Shown here piece after piece: positions 9,096 to 17,815 of a stretch of DNA of 52,122 bases. The stretch is from an uncultured Bacteroidales bacterium (GTDB taxonomy: Bacteria; Bacteroidota; Bacteroidia; Bacteroidales; UBA932). The stretch is taken from the NCBI GenBank assembly GCA_900320545.1, contig ONSU01000012.1, positions 1 to 52,122 on the forward strand, in the 5' to 3' direction. How positions within the stretch are numbered: position 1 is the stretch's first letter; each line of letters begins with the position of its first letter. The position numbers and the translations under genes were made by a program. A model generated the notes under the pieces. That model was not told the DNA's origin. It saw nothing but the letters and a program-made list of their open reading frames with translations, and did no database searches.

Positions 9096-11090
9096 ATGAA
9101 AAAATATATCGCAATCCTTCTGGCAGGCGCCCTCCTGGCCGTTTCCTGCCGCGAAAAAGAGCCCGAGTTCATCAAATCCGACAAGGGTCCCGCCCAGACC
9201 GTCACCTGTGACGCGTCGGCCCTGATGGGCGCCACCTTCCATTATTCCGTCGACCTGAAGGATCCGGAAGGCCTCTCCACCCTCAAGGTGGAACTCCTCT
9301 TCGACGAGACCGTCGTCGCCTCCAAGACCGTCCGTACCAAGGAAGACGGCGTCTACGAGGGTGACCTGGAGATTCCCTTCTACAAGAACGTTCCCGACGG
9401 TGTGGCCACCGCGCGCTTCACTTCCCAGAACATCCGCTTCGGGATCACCACCGAGGACAAGGACGTCAGCGTGTCCCGTCCGGACTTCGCCTTCCTGACG
9501 CTCAAGGCCGCGAACGGCACCGAGTACCGGATGGACAAGAAGGAGAAATATGTCTATGCCGTCAACGCCAGTTTCCCGGCCGCCGTGGACGCCTACATCG
9601 AGACCGCCCCGTTCGGTTCTGACGAGCGGACGCTTTCCTTCGGTTACGACGCCACCGGCATCAACCTGGACGGCGCCAAGCCGATTCCGTTCTCGAACGG
9701 CGTGGCCGGCAACTATGAGATTTCCTTCAACACCAAGTCCTGGGAAGCCGCTCCGTTCATCAAACTGGAGATCAACGGCACCGAGGCCGCGATGACCGAG
9801 AAAGATGTCTATGTCGCCGTCATCAATGTAACGAAAGGCGACGCCATCGAGATCACCGGCTACGAACCCGGCTTCGACGACTTCACCTTCGACCCGGATT
9901 ATATCTCCGAAGACAGGAAATTCGCAGCCGTCAACGGCCTGTACCGCTTCTCGATCCGGATGGCCGACAAGTGGGTCCTCGTGGAGCGGATGGCATCGCA
10001 GACCGACCTCGCCGCCCTCGGCAGCGACGGACACGGCGCTGTATGGATCATCGGCGACAAGTGCTTCGGCAAGCCGGCCATCTTCCCTTACGGCTGGAAT
10101 ACGGACTTCGCCGTCTGTCTGGCGGAAGTCGAATCGCAGGTATTCCAGGCCACCCTCGTCGGCGGCTATCAGATCAGCACCGACAATGTCAATATCAAGT
10201 TCTTCCACCAGAAGGGCTGGGGCGGAGAATTCAAGAAAGCGGATTACGCCTCCATCGAGAGCGAGTATCTCGCCATCCCTGAGGACGACGGCAACATCCG
10301 TCTGGCAGACGGCGTGACCCTCGAACTCGGCGGCATCTATGTCCTGAAGCTCGACCTGACCGGCGGCCTGAATGCGGCCAAGTTTACCTGCACCAAGGCG
10401 GGACAGCAGGAAATCGAAATCCCGGCGATGGCCGTCAACGGCGTGGAATTCGAAGGCGGTCCGCTGGTCTATACGGCCAATGTGAACCTCACCCAGGACG
10501 CCTCGGTGTCCGTCACCGGCGTCGATGACCTCGCTTCCTACTGGGTCGATCCGGACTACTGCGGAGCAGACGGCAAATTCATCCCGGTCACCGGTCTGTA
10601 CAAGGTATCCCTGGATACGGGCGCCAAGACCATCAAAGCGTGGCTGCTGAATGCGGACGGATCACGCCCGAATCTGGAGCAGGGCGGCCTGTATGCCCTC
10701 GGCTGGGGCGTCGCTTCCTATTCAATGTCAGGACAGTGCGGATGGACCCTCTCCGACAGTTACCAGCTGGCCCAGATCCGCCCCGGGGTCTTCCAGATGA
10801 CCGGCATCGCCGTCACCGAGACCGACCCCAGGGCCGGAGGACGCTTCCGCACCGACTACACCGACCTCAAGTGGTTCTATGCCTACAACAGCTGGGACGG
10901 CCAGGGCGCCGACATGAGCCTGACCGAGGATGCCGCCCATTGGGTCAAAGCCACTTCCGGGGGCAATCTGAATATCAATACCGCGCTGGAAGAAGGGGCA
11001 ACCTACCGGCTGACCGTCGACTTTACGGAATGCACGGTTTCCGGCGCCACCGTTACAGGGACGACCAAAGTGGACTTCAAAAAACTTTAA
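9096..11090 (+). CDS. SusE-like surface glycan-binding lipoprotein with tandem C-terminal modules
   Basis: A 664-aa lipoprotein (AVSC, Cys18) encoded 2 nt after the GH30 gene; ATG 9096 is chosen because it gives a clean signal peptide. An N-terminal SusE-like beta-sandwich (about 30-130) is followed by a middle domain. Then come two related modules, about 225-435 and 445-664, each starting with a (V/I)NVT/VNLT strand and a DPDY motif and containing an aromatic-rich block (GWGGEFK; YNSWDGQG). Such proteins bind the target polysaccharide at the cell surface. The second module is clearly homologous to the C-terminus of the next protein (NADGSRPNLEQGGLYALGWG against NADGTKPNLSQGGLYVAGYG). The position matches the binding-protein gene of beta-1,6-glucan loci. 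No catalytic motif is seen. Confidence 0.85.
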   Translation: MKKYIAILLAGALLAVSCREKEPEFIKSDKGPAQTVTCDASALMGATFHYSVDLKDPEGLSTLKVELLFDETVVASKTVRTKEDGVYEGDLEIPFYKNVPDGVATARFTSQNIRFGITTEDKDVSVSRPDFAFLTLKAANGTEYRMDKKEKYVYAVNASFPAAVDAYIETAPFGSDERTLSFGYDATGINLDGAKPIPFSNGVAGNYEISFNTKSWEAAPFIKLEINGTEAAMTEKDVYVAVINVTKGDAIEITGYEPGFDDFTFDPDYISEDRKFAAVNGLYRFSIRMADKWVLVERMASQTDLAALGSDGHGAVWIIGDKCFGKPAIFPYGWNTDFAVCLAEVESQVFQATLVGGYQISTDNVNIKFFHQKGWGGEFKKADYASIESEYLAIPEDDGNIRLADGVTLELGGIYVLKLDLTGGLNAAKFTCTKAGQQEIEIPAMAVNGVEFEGGPLVYTANVNLTQDASVSVTGVDDLASYWVDPDYCGADGKFIPVTGLYKVSLDTGAKTIKAWLLNADGSRPNLEQGGLYALGWGVASYSMSGQCGWTLSDSYQLAQIRPGVFQMTGIAVTETDPRAGGRFRTDYTDLKWFYAYNSWDGQGADMSLTEDAAHWVKATSGGNLNINTALEEGATYRLTVDFTECTVSGATVTGTTKVDFKKL

Positions 11091-11093
11091 TCT

Positions 11094-14000
11094 ATGAAAA
11101 TGGATACGCTCCTCCTTCCGTGCCTCCTCCTTGCGGCCTTCGGCTGCAACCGGGAACTGGAAGAGCCCGTAACCGTCGCGCCTCAGGGAAACACCTCCCT
11201 GAGGGCGACCGTTTCCGAGAACGCCTCTACCCGGACGGCCTTCACCGACGAGGGGACCTTCTCCTGGACCACCGGCGACGCCATCTCGGTCTATACGACC
11301 AAGGGCGCGTTCCGCACGTTCACCCTTTCCGAGGGAATGGGGTCCGCCAGCGGCACCTTCCTCGGGGATTTCGACGCCGAGACCACTTCCAAGGCGGCCG
11401 TCTATCCGGCTTCGGACAGCCATTCCCTCAGCGGGAACGCGCTGACCGTTCACCTGGAGGACTCGTTCGCCTGGTCGGCCGACAAGAATTCCCACGCCCC
11501 GATGCTGGCGACGATCGCCTCCGACGGGGATGACAACCTTACGTTCAAGCACATCGGCGGCATCATCAAAGCCACCTTCTCCAATGTTCCTTCTTCGGCG
11601 CGGACCTTCGTCTTCACGGCTCCCGGCAAGAAAGTCGCCGGCGATTTCGCCATCGCGGACATCACCGCCGAGAATCCCGTCCTCGTCACGGAAGACAGCG
11701 AAGAAGGCAATACCGTCACGATCCGCATCGACAATCCGGCCTCCGAGGTTTCCTTCTACGTTCCGCTTCCGACGGGCACCTATCCCGAGTTCAGCATCGA
11801 GCTGTTCGACGCCCTCGGCAATCCGCTCGTGCTGAAGACGCGCTATAAGGATCTCACCGTCGCCCGCCGGGACCTCGTCCTGATGAAGGCGGTCGCCGGT
11901 GAAATGCCGAACGGAAAGAAGATGCTCTTTGACTTCGGACACAAGAACGACGGGAACTGCCCCGCCACCGCTTCTCCGGACGCCAACGGCAATTACTGGA
12001 ACAATATCGAAAAGAACTCTTCCGGCAAGAACGGAAACGGCCTGTCCTTCGACCTGGCCTACTCCGACAACGCCGCTACGCCGTACAAACTGACCCTCCT
12101 GACCGACTTCTGGAGCAACGGAAAGGCCAACGGCGGCCTGGCGACCATCTCGGACGAGACGGCGGCCGCCCTCGGCGACCTGGCCGTCGTAACGGCGACG
12201 CAGGACTATTTCTTCTCGCAGGGCGCGTCTGTGAGCTGTACGTTCCAGCTCTCGGGCCTCAATCCGGGCAAGGGCTACAAGTTCCACCTGTTCGGCAGCC
12301 GCGCGTCGACCCTCGCCGACCAGAAACGCGAAGCGAAATATACCATCAACGGCTCCAACGGTTTCGAAGGGCTGCTGTGCATCACCGGCCCCGGCCCCAA
12401 GGGCACCCAGAATACGACGGAGGTGCTGATCTCCGACGTCATTTACCCGAAGGGCGACGGAACCATCACCCTCACCGTGGCGAAGGGTACCAATTCCCAG
12501 GCCTCCGGCACCAACGAGTATTACCAGCTCAACTGCATGAAGGTGGAGGAGTTCGAAGGCGGCCTTGTCCCGACCCCGAAATACAACTACAGCACGCTGG
12601 AAGTCACTTCCGCAGAGGAAACCTTCGCGATGCACAAGGTGGCGGGTGACGGCAACGTCTTCGAAGGCGTATCCACCTTCGCCGCCGGCGAAATCGCGAT
12701 GACCGCAACGACTACGGACGGCAAGCAGATCCCGCTCACGACCACCTCCACGGTGGACGGTGTGGCCTATCTGGTCGCCGACCTCGACAACCTGACCTAT
12801 ACCTTCACCGCGATGGATGCGATCCTTGCGCAGGGCCCGGCCATCAAGGGCTGGAGCAATACCAACGGCGCCACGCTCGCCTATGCCGGCCACGGCGTCT
12901 ACTTCGGAACCGCCCTCGAATACGGCGGCAACGGCGCACCCAAGTACGACCGCTCGCAGTCCTTCAATTTCGTCAAGAAGGGCGCCTGGAGCCCGACGTT
13001 CAAGCGGATTACCGGGACGCGGCGCGACATCGAGGCCAGCACTTACGGCACCACGCAGGACATCAACCTCAATCCGGGCGTGTACGACGTGACGCTCGAC
13101 CTCCGGGCCTTCACCTACGCGATGGAGCGCCACGGCGGCCTCGATCCCGACAGGATCACCGTGATGGGCTCTTCCGTGCCTTACGGCCAGGGCGCCACTT
13201 CCAAGCACGGCTACATCTGGATGTATGAGGACGTCCTCAAGGCCCGCAGCGGCAACAGTTTCTACATCTCCAACCTCTCGGTGAGCGGCAACAACACCAC
13301 GTCGCTCGGCGCCCGCTTCGACGAAGAGACCGTCGACGGCGGCAAGAACCTCATCATCGCCCTCTCGCTGGGCAACGAAGGCCTCGCCGACGCCACGACT
13401 TCCACCGCGATGGAGAACCTCTACAACCAGTGGGAGAGCCGGGTGATGCTCGACGCCGACAGTTTTGTCAAGACGGCGCAGGCCGAAGGCAAGAACGTCG
13501 TCGTGACGGGCAACTACGCCAACAACAACTACAACGCCGACCATTACGGCTGGATCCGGAAGATCAACCTCGACATCCAGCAGTGGGACGTTCCATCGGT
13601 CAACCTGATGGGCGCCATCGACGACGGCACCGGCAAGTGGATGGCGGGCTACTATGACGACGCCCTGCATCCGAACGATGCCGGACACCAGGAAATGGCG
13701 TACGCGATGGTTCCTTCGCTCTTCGACGCCCTCGCCTCCGGCAAGGCGCAGCCTGTCCGGAATACCGCCGGCAGCTACAGCCTGAGCGGCCGCCAGGTCA
13801 TTGCCGTCGAGCCGGAAGGAAAGATCCATCCGTTCACCGTCGCCTTCAGCGTCAAGACCGCGACGGCGGGAGGCATCCTGACCTTCTTCGACGGAGAGAC
13901 CGCCAGGACCGTCAGCATCACCGACGCCGGCGTCCTCTCCTACGACACCATCACCGGAACGACGGCCGTCAAGGACAACGCCTGGCATCAGGTCGTCCTG

Positions 14001-15002
14001 ACCCACTTCTACGCCCGGGGCGAAACGCTCCTCTACGTGGACGGCGTCCTCCAGGGCAGCGTATCCGAGAAGATCGCCACGACGGCCTTCTATGTCGGCT
14101 ATGCAGCTGCGGATGTGACCGCTTCGTGGAAGGAAGTCTTCCTCTGGAGAAGCGGTATGAACGCGGAAGAAATCGCCGCCGTCGCCGACGGCAAGATGCT
14201 CAAGTCCTCGCTGGAATTCTACGCCCCGCTTGCCGGTTCGCTCACCAACCTCGCGCAGAGCACCGCGACGCTGTCGCTCGCCGACGGCACCACGCTGGTT
14301 CCGGCCGAAGACACGACGCCCCGCCTCAACGGCGAGGCCCTCGACGAAGTCGCCGGCAACCTCACGATCGGCAAGATCGAACTCGCACAGAACGGAACGC
14401 TCGCCTTCGAGCGGGTGGAAGGACTGGATGATTACTGGATCGATCCGGACTTCCTCTACCGCGACGGCGGCAGCATCAAACTGGGAGCCGTCAGCGGTTA
14501 CTACCAGATCACCCTCTATACCGGCACCGACAAGCACATCGCCGTCGCGCGTGTGAACGCGGACGGCACCAAGCCGAACCTCTCGCAGGGCGGCTTGTAC
14601 GTAGCCGGATACGGTATCGCCGGCTACAAGATGGCCGAAGAAATCGGCTGGAGCGGCAGCAACATGTATCAGCTGGCCCAGATCTCCGACAAAGTATGGC
14701 AGATCACCGGCGTCGCCGTCGAGGAACGTGATCCCGATGTCAAAGGGGGCAAATTCCGCTACGACTATATCTCGATGAAGTACTATTACCAGAGCGGATG
14801 GGGTGGAGAGGCCTCCAAGGGCATCACCATCGGCGGCCCTGCCGCTTCGCTTCTCAAGCAGACTTCCGGCGGCAACCTGGAACTGAACGCCAATCTGGAG
14901 AAAGGCGCCACCTACCGCCTCACCGTCGACTTTACCGGCGCGGTGATCTCGGGCAACGGTCTCTCTTCCGGTGCGGAAACCGTGTCTTTCGAAAAGTTGT
15001 AA
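11094..15002 (+). CDS. Large modular lipoprotein: fimbrillin-like, SGNH hydrolase, LamG-like and SusE-like modules
   Basis: A 1302-aa lipoprotein (FGC, Cys18), 3 nt after the previous gene. Domains in order: fimbrillin-like N-terminus (about 25-265, TRTAF..SW.TGDAISVY), a beta-rich module opening KKMLFDFG (about 275-485), and an SGNH/GDSL hydrolase core (about 600-885). A LamG/concanavalin-like module (about 895-1040, WHQVVLTHF..LLYVDGVLQG) and the SusE-like module shared with the previous protein (about 1075-1302) follow. The SGNH blocks are GSS (692-694, not GDS), SGNN (731-734), LGNEG (759-763, not GxND) and D856-A-L-H859. An esterase or deacetylase acting on the PUL1 glycan is likely, but block I and III changes could mean altered or weak catalysis. 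Confidence 0.78.
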   Translation: MKMDTLLLPCLLLAAFGCNRELEEPVTVAPQGNTSLRATVSENASTRTAFTDEGTFSWTTGDAISVYTTKGAFRTFTLSEGMGSASGTFLGDFDAETTSKAAVYPASDSHSLSGNALTVHLEDSFAWSADKNSHAPMLATIASDGDDNLTFKHIGGIIKATFSNVPSSARTFVFTAPGKKVAGDFAIADITAENPVLVTEDSEEGNTVTIRIDNPASEVSFYVPLPTGTYPEFSIELFDALGNPLVLKTRYKDLTVARRDLVLMKAVAGEMPNGKKMLFDFGHKNDGNCPATASPDANGNYWNNIEKNSSGKNGNGLSFDLAYSDNAATPYKLTLLTDFWSNGKANGGLATISDETAAALGDLAVVTATQDYFFSQGASVSCTFQLSGLNPGKGYKFHLFGSRASTLADQKREAKYTINGSNGFEGLLCITGPGPKGTQNTTEVLISDVIYPKGDGTITLTVAKGTNSQASGTNEYYQLNCMKVEEFEGGLVPTPKYNYSTLEVTSAEETFAMHKVAGDGNVFEGVSTFAAGEIAMTATTTDGKQIPLTTTSTVDGVAYLVADLDNLTYTFTAMDAILAQGPAIKGWSNTNGATLAYAGHGVYFGTALEYGGNGAPKYDRSQSFNFVKKGAWSPTFKRITGTRRDIEASTYGTTQDINLNPGVYDVTLDLRAFTYAMERHGGLDPDRITVMGSSVPYGQGATSKHGYIWMYEDVLKARSGNSFYISNLSVSGNNTTSLGARFDEETVDGGKNLIIALSLGNEGLADATTSTAMENLYNQWESRVMLDADSFVKTAQAEGKNVVVTGNYANNNYNADHYGWIRKINLDIQQWDVPSVNLMGAIDDGTGKWMAGYYDDALHPNDAGHQEMAYAMVPSLFDALASGKAQPVRNTAGSYSLSGRQVIAVEPEGKIHPFTVAFSVKTATAGGILTFFDGETARTVSITDAGVLSYDTITGTTAVKDNAWHQVVLTHFYARGETLLYVDGVLQGSVSEKIATTAFYVGYAAADVTASWKEVFLWRSGMNAEEIAAVADGKMLKSSLEFYAPLAGSLTNLAQSTATLSLADGTTLVPAEDTTPRLNGEALDEVAGNLTIGKIELAQNGTLAFERVEGLDDYWIDPDFLYRDGGSIKLGAVSGYYQITLYTGTDKHIAVARVNADGTKPNLSQGGLYVAGYGIAGYKMAEEIGWSGSNMYQLAQISDKVWQITGVAVEERDPDVKGGKFRYDYISMKYYYQSGWGGEASKGITIGGPAASLLKQTSGGNLELNANLEKGATYRLTVDFTGAVISGNGLSSGAETVSFEKL

Positions 15003-15011
15003 ATCAAGCAT

Positions 15012-15043
15012 TTTGGCATATTCATTTTTTCGTTCTATCTTTG
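15012..15043 (+). promoter_or_regulatory. Canonical Bacteroidota promoter
   Basis: TTTG at 15012-15015, 20 nt, then TATCTTTG at 15036-15043: a full match to TTTG-N20-TAnnTTTG. It starts 9 nt after the stop of the 1302-aa gene and drives the two short peptides and the 822-aa lipoprotein. That group is therefore its own transcription unit and not only the tail of PUL1. Confidence 0.85.
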
Positions 15044-15059
15044 CAGACCACATTCGACC

Positions 15060-15185
15060 ATGAAAAAATCAAATTATATTGCTCCGATAACGAGAATCCG
15101 GCCTCTGGGAATGGAATTTTCCATCCTGTCGCCCATCCCCGGAACGGGCGAACCGGCCAATCCCGTTGAAGAAGACTGGGAATAA
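15060..15185 (+). CDS. Short Bacteroidales-type peptide (41 aa), function unknown
   Basis: ATG 15060 lies 16 nt after the -7 box, so it is the first ORF of the transcript. The peptide starts MKKSNYIAPITRIRPLG, continues MEFSIL and ends NPVEEDWE. This is the pattern of short proteins common ahead of surface-lipoprotein genes in Bacteroidales (MKK/R, then Y.AP, a Leu/Glu stretch, S-I-L, and an acidic tail). It has no signal peptide or known domain. Similar ORFs lie at 15192-15329 and on the other strand at 26018-26131. The shared pattern, start position and placement argue that it is translated. Confidence 0.7.
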   Translation: MKKSNYIAPITRIRPLGMEFSILSPIPGTGEPANPVEEDWE

Positions 15186-15191
15186 GAAACC

Positions 15192-15329
15192 ATGAAACGT
15201 TTATTTAAAAATTATCAGCATCCTCAGTTATCCGTATGGTTGCTGGAAGCCGAGGAAGACATTCTGACCGGCTCCGGCCATACGGCCGGCGGAGAAGATA
15301 TGACAACCGGTGAGGAAGAAGATTGGTAA
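15192..15329 (+). CDS. Short Bacteroidales-type peptide (45 aa), function unknown
   Basis: Six nt after the first peptide. It starts MKRLFKNYQHPQLSVWLLEA, contains EEDILTGSG and AGGED, and ends TGEEEDW. It resembles both the preceding peptide (acidic EEDW tail) and the minus-strand peptide at 26018-26131 (MKRL, an IL motif, GGED). It ends 1 nt before the start codon of the 822-aa lipoprotein, so the two could be translationally coupled. A leader or coupling role, or a small exported product, are both possible; nothing in the sequence decides between them. Confidence 0.7.
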   Translation: MKRLFKNYQHPQLSVWLLEAEEDILTGSGHTAGGEDMTTGEEEDW

Positions 15330-15330
15330 T

Positions 15331-17799
15331 ATGAAAAAAGTACTTTATTTCGCAGCTCTGCTCGCCATCGCGGCCGGCTGCACAAAAGAACCGGTGAGTC
15401 CGGAACCTGCACGGACGGACCTTGTCCCCTACAGTTTCAATGCTGTTCTGACGGACGAACTTGTCACCGAAGCCACTGTTTCCGACGAAGGGACTTTCGC
15501 CTGGAGCGAAGGCGACGAAATCGCCCTGTATAATACAAGGGACGGTCAGTTCTATACTTTCACTTGTGAAGGAGGAGACGGCCTGTTCAACGGCGAAGCC
15601 CCGGCCGGCGCCACCTTCAGCGTGGCTTACTACCCGGCCTCCATCGCCAAGACGGAAACTTCCGTCACGCTTCCCGACGCTTACACGGCAGCGGACGCCC
15701 AGTCCGGGAAAATCTTCCCGATGGTGGCTACGCCGGACGGCACCGAGCTCGCGTTCACGCATCTCGGCGCCCTGCTGAAATTCACGGTCAACGATATTCC
15801 CGCCAGCGCGACGGCCCTGACCGTCACTTCCGACGCCGTCATCACGGGTGATTTTACCCCCGCCGTGGCGAGCGGAAAGAAGGCCATCAATGCCGGAAGC
15901 GGCGCCTCGAGCGTGGAGATCGCCCTCTCGCTGACGGAAACGTCCAGCCTTTCGTTCTACCTGCCTTTGCCGGTCGGTTCCTACAACTACACGGTCAAGG
16001 TATCCGACGGGACGAGGACGATGCTCGAAAAGGGCACCAGCGCCGCCAAGAGCATCGGCCGCGCCTCTCTGCATAAGATGAAAGCCCTGACGGTACCGAC
16101 TCCGGCGACGGACAAGAAACTGAGAGGATACTACAATGTGGACGGTGTCACCAAAGATTGGGGCGATGACTCCCTGGTTGATTTCACGCCTGTCGAAGGA
16201 CAGTGGGGCTGGTTCAAGGCCAGCGTCGGCGTCCCGGGCTATAATATTTCCTTCAAGCTCTACGCCGAGAACGGAAACTCGTGGACGGGCAATACCAAGG
16301 GATCGGGGCGCAAGGTCGTCCGGACGCTGCTTCCCGTCGCCGCGGACGGGCAGGGTGACGACTTCAATATCTTCACCAACCGTTCGGCCCTCGACATCTA
16401 CTATGACCCCACGCAGGATCTCCTCTTCTCGCTTCCCGCCGGAGAGGACTTCGTAGTCCCGACCACGGTCGGCGGAGAAGATGTCGACCAGTACGCCCTG
16501 ATCGGCTGGCACGAGAACAACAACTGGAACGCCGACTTCTTCCTCGAAGGTGTCTACGGCTTCGATGACTGGAGGGTCGTCCGCATCGGCACCGCCGGAG
16601 ACGATCCGCATTTCTCCTTCCAGTTCCGCAGGAACGGCGGCTGGAGCGAGTGCATCGGCGGTATCTACGACTATCATCGGAATGTCAATACCCGCTATTA
16701 TGCCAGGACTGCCAACCGGGCGGACATCTCCGTCTATCCCGGAGTCGCCGGCGACTATGACGTGTATCTGAAGAAAGATTACAGCACCATCTTCATCCTT
16801 CCCGCCGGCACGGCATTCAATGTTCCGGGCAGAGGGGAGCAGGAAGACCTGGTCAGTATCCTTTCCGTCATCGGCGGCATCAACGGAACCAACTGGAGTA
16901 CGGCATATCCCCTCGAGTTCGCCTCTGCGGACAACCACGAGTGGTACGCCCTCAAGAATGCGTACAAGATCTCCGGCTGGGGCGCGATGGTATTCAAACT
17001 GTACAACGGCGGATGGGGCAAAGGCGTCAATATCGGCTGGCCTTCCAGTCTGGACGGTGCCATCGGCGATATGAACACCCTGTATCCGCTCTGGCTGCGT
17101 GATGGCGACGACGACATCCCCAACATTCAGCTGGGCACGGACGGCGGCAATGTGGACATCTACATCAAGGCCGACCTTTCCCAGATCTTCACCCTGTCGG
17201 CCGGATCGCCTTTCGTCATCCCTGGAAACGACCCCGCAACGGCCCCCAAGGCCGTCTTCATCGGCGACTCCATCACCTATTTCTGGAACAACGCCGACCG
17301 CGGCAATCCGTCCTTCTTCACCAGTAACAATTTCATCACGAAAGGCGTGGAAGGACAGACCTCGGCAACGATCAAGAACCGGTTCAACTACGACGCCGTC
17401 ACCCCCGGGCCCGAATATGTCCACATCCTCTGCGGCGCCAACGACCTGGCGGGGAACGGCGGCGTGTATGTCACCCCGGCAGAGATCTGCCAGAATATCG
17501 CGGATATGGCTGCCGCCGCTGCGGCGGCAGGGATCAAAGTCCTCGTCGGCTCAGTCCTTCCCTGCAATTATTTCTGGTGGAATACTGCCGTCAATCCGGC
17601 GAACGACATCGTGACCGTCAACGGTCTCCTGCAAACGCTATGCGCCCAGAACGGGTACACCTACGTCAATTACTATGACTCCATGGTGCACAGCAACGGT
17701 ACGGGCGGTATGGCGGATGCGTACAACATCGACGGCTGCCACCCTTCCAAGGCAGGCTACACCGTCATGGAGAACATCGTGCTGCCGCTGATCCCGTAA
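15331..17799 (+). CDS. Fimbrillin-like/SusE-like binding lipoprotein with C-terminal SGNH (GDSL) hydrolase
   Basis: An 822-aa lipoprotein (AAGC, Cys17). The start at 15331 (MKKVLYF) gives the signal peptide; an upstream in-frame start at 15310 would overlap the short peptide. Domains: fimbrillin-like N-terminus (about 30-255, VSDEGTFAWSEGDEIALY), three SusE/SusF-like beta-sandwich repeats (about 262-372, 385-493, 505-630, with LIGWHENNNWN and FRRNGGWSE type strands), then an SGNH hydrolase (640-822). The catalytic blocks are intact: GDS (645-647), GVEG (672-675), GAND (702-705) and DGCH (D801, H804). A surface esterase or deacetylase anchored to glycan by its own binding modules is the natural reading. 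Its stop lies 16 bp from the convergent DUF6377 gene. Confidence 0.85.
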   Translation: MKKVLYFAALLAIAAGCTKEPVSPEPARTDLVPYSFNAVLTDELVTEATVSDEGTFAWSEGDEIALYNTRDGQFYTFTCEGGDGLFNGEAPAGATFSVAYYPASIAKTETSVTLPDAYTAADAQSGKIFPMVATPDGTELAFTHLGALLKFTVNDIPASATALTVTSDAVITGDFTPAVASGKKAINAGSGASSVEIALSLTETSSLSFYLPLPVGSYNYTVKVSDGTRTMLEKGTSAAKSIGRASLHKMKALTVPTPATDKKLRGYYNVDGVTKDWGDDSLVDFTPVEGQWGWFKASVGVPGYNISFKLYAENGNSWTGNTKGSGRKVVRTLLPVAADGQGDDFNIFTNRSALDIYYDPTQDLLFSLPAGEDFVVPTTVGGEDVDQYALIGWHENNNWNADFFLEGVYGFDDWRVVRIGTAGDDPHFSFQFRRNGGWSECIGGIYDYHRNVNTRYYARTANRADISVYPGVAGDYDVYLKKDYSTIFILPAGTAFNVPGRGEQEDLVSILSVIGGINGTNWSTAYPLEFASADNHEWYALKNAYKISGWGAMVFKLYNGGWGKGVNIGWPSSLDGAIGDMNTLYPLWLRDGDDDIPNIQLGTDGGNVDIYIKADLSQIFTLSAGSPFVIPGNDPATAPKAVFIGDSITYFWNNADRGNPSFFTSNNFITKGVEGQTSATIKNRFNYDAVTPGPEYVHILCGANDLAGNGGVYVTPAEICQNIADMAAAAAAAGIKVLVGSVLPCNYFWWNTAVNPANDIVTVNGLLQTLCAQNGYTYVNYYDSMVHSNGTGGMADAYNIDGCHPSKAGYTVMENIVLPLIP

Positions 17800-17815
17800 G
17801 GGCCGGAGAACAGTT

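Noticed and set aside
10728-15053. Minus-strand open frame of 1441 codons opposite the SusE-like and 1302-aa genes
   Set aside because: High GC keeps the antisense frame open. The product is a Gly/Val/Arg/Asp-rich string without any domain, while both plus-strand genes have signal peptides and recognisable domains.
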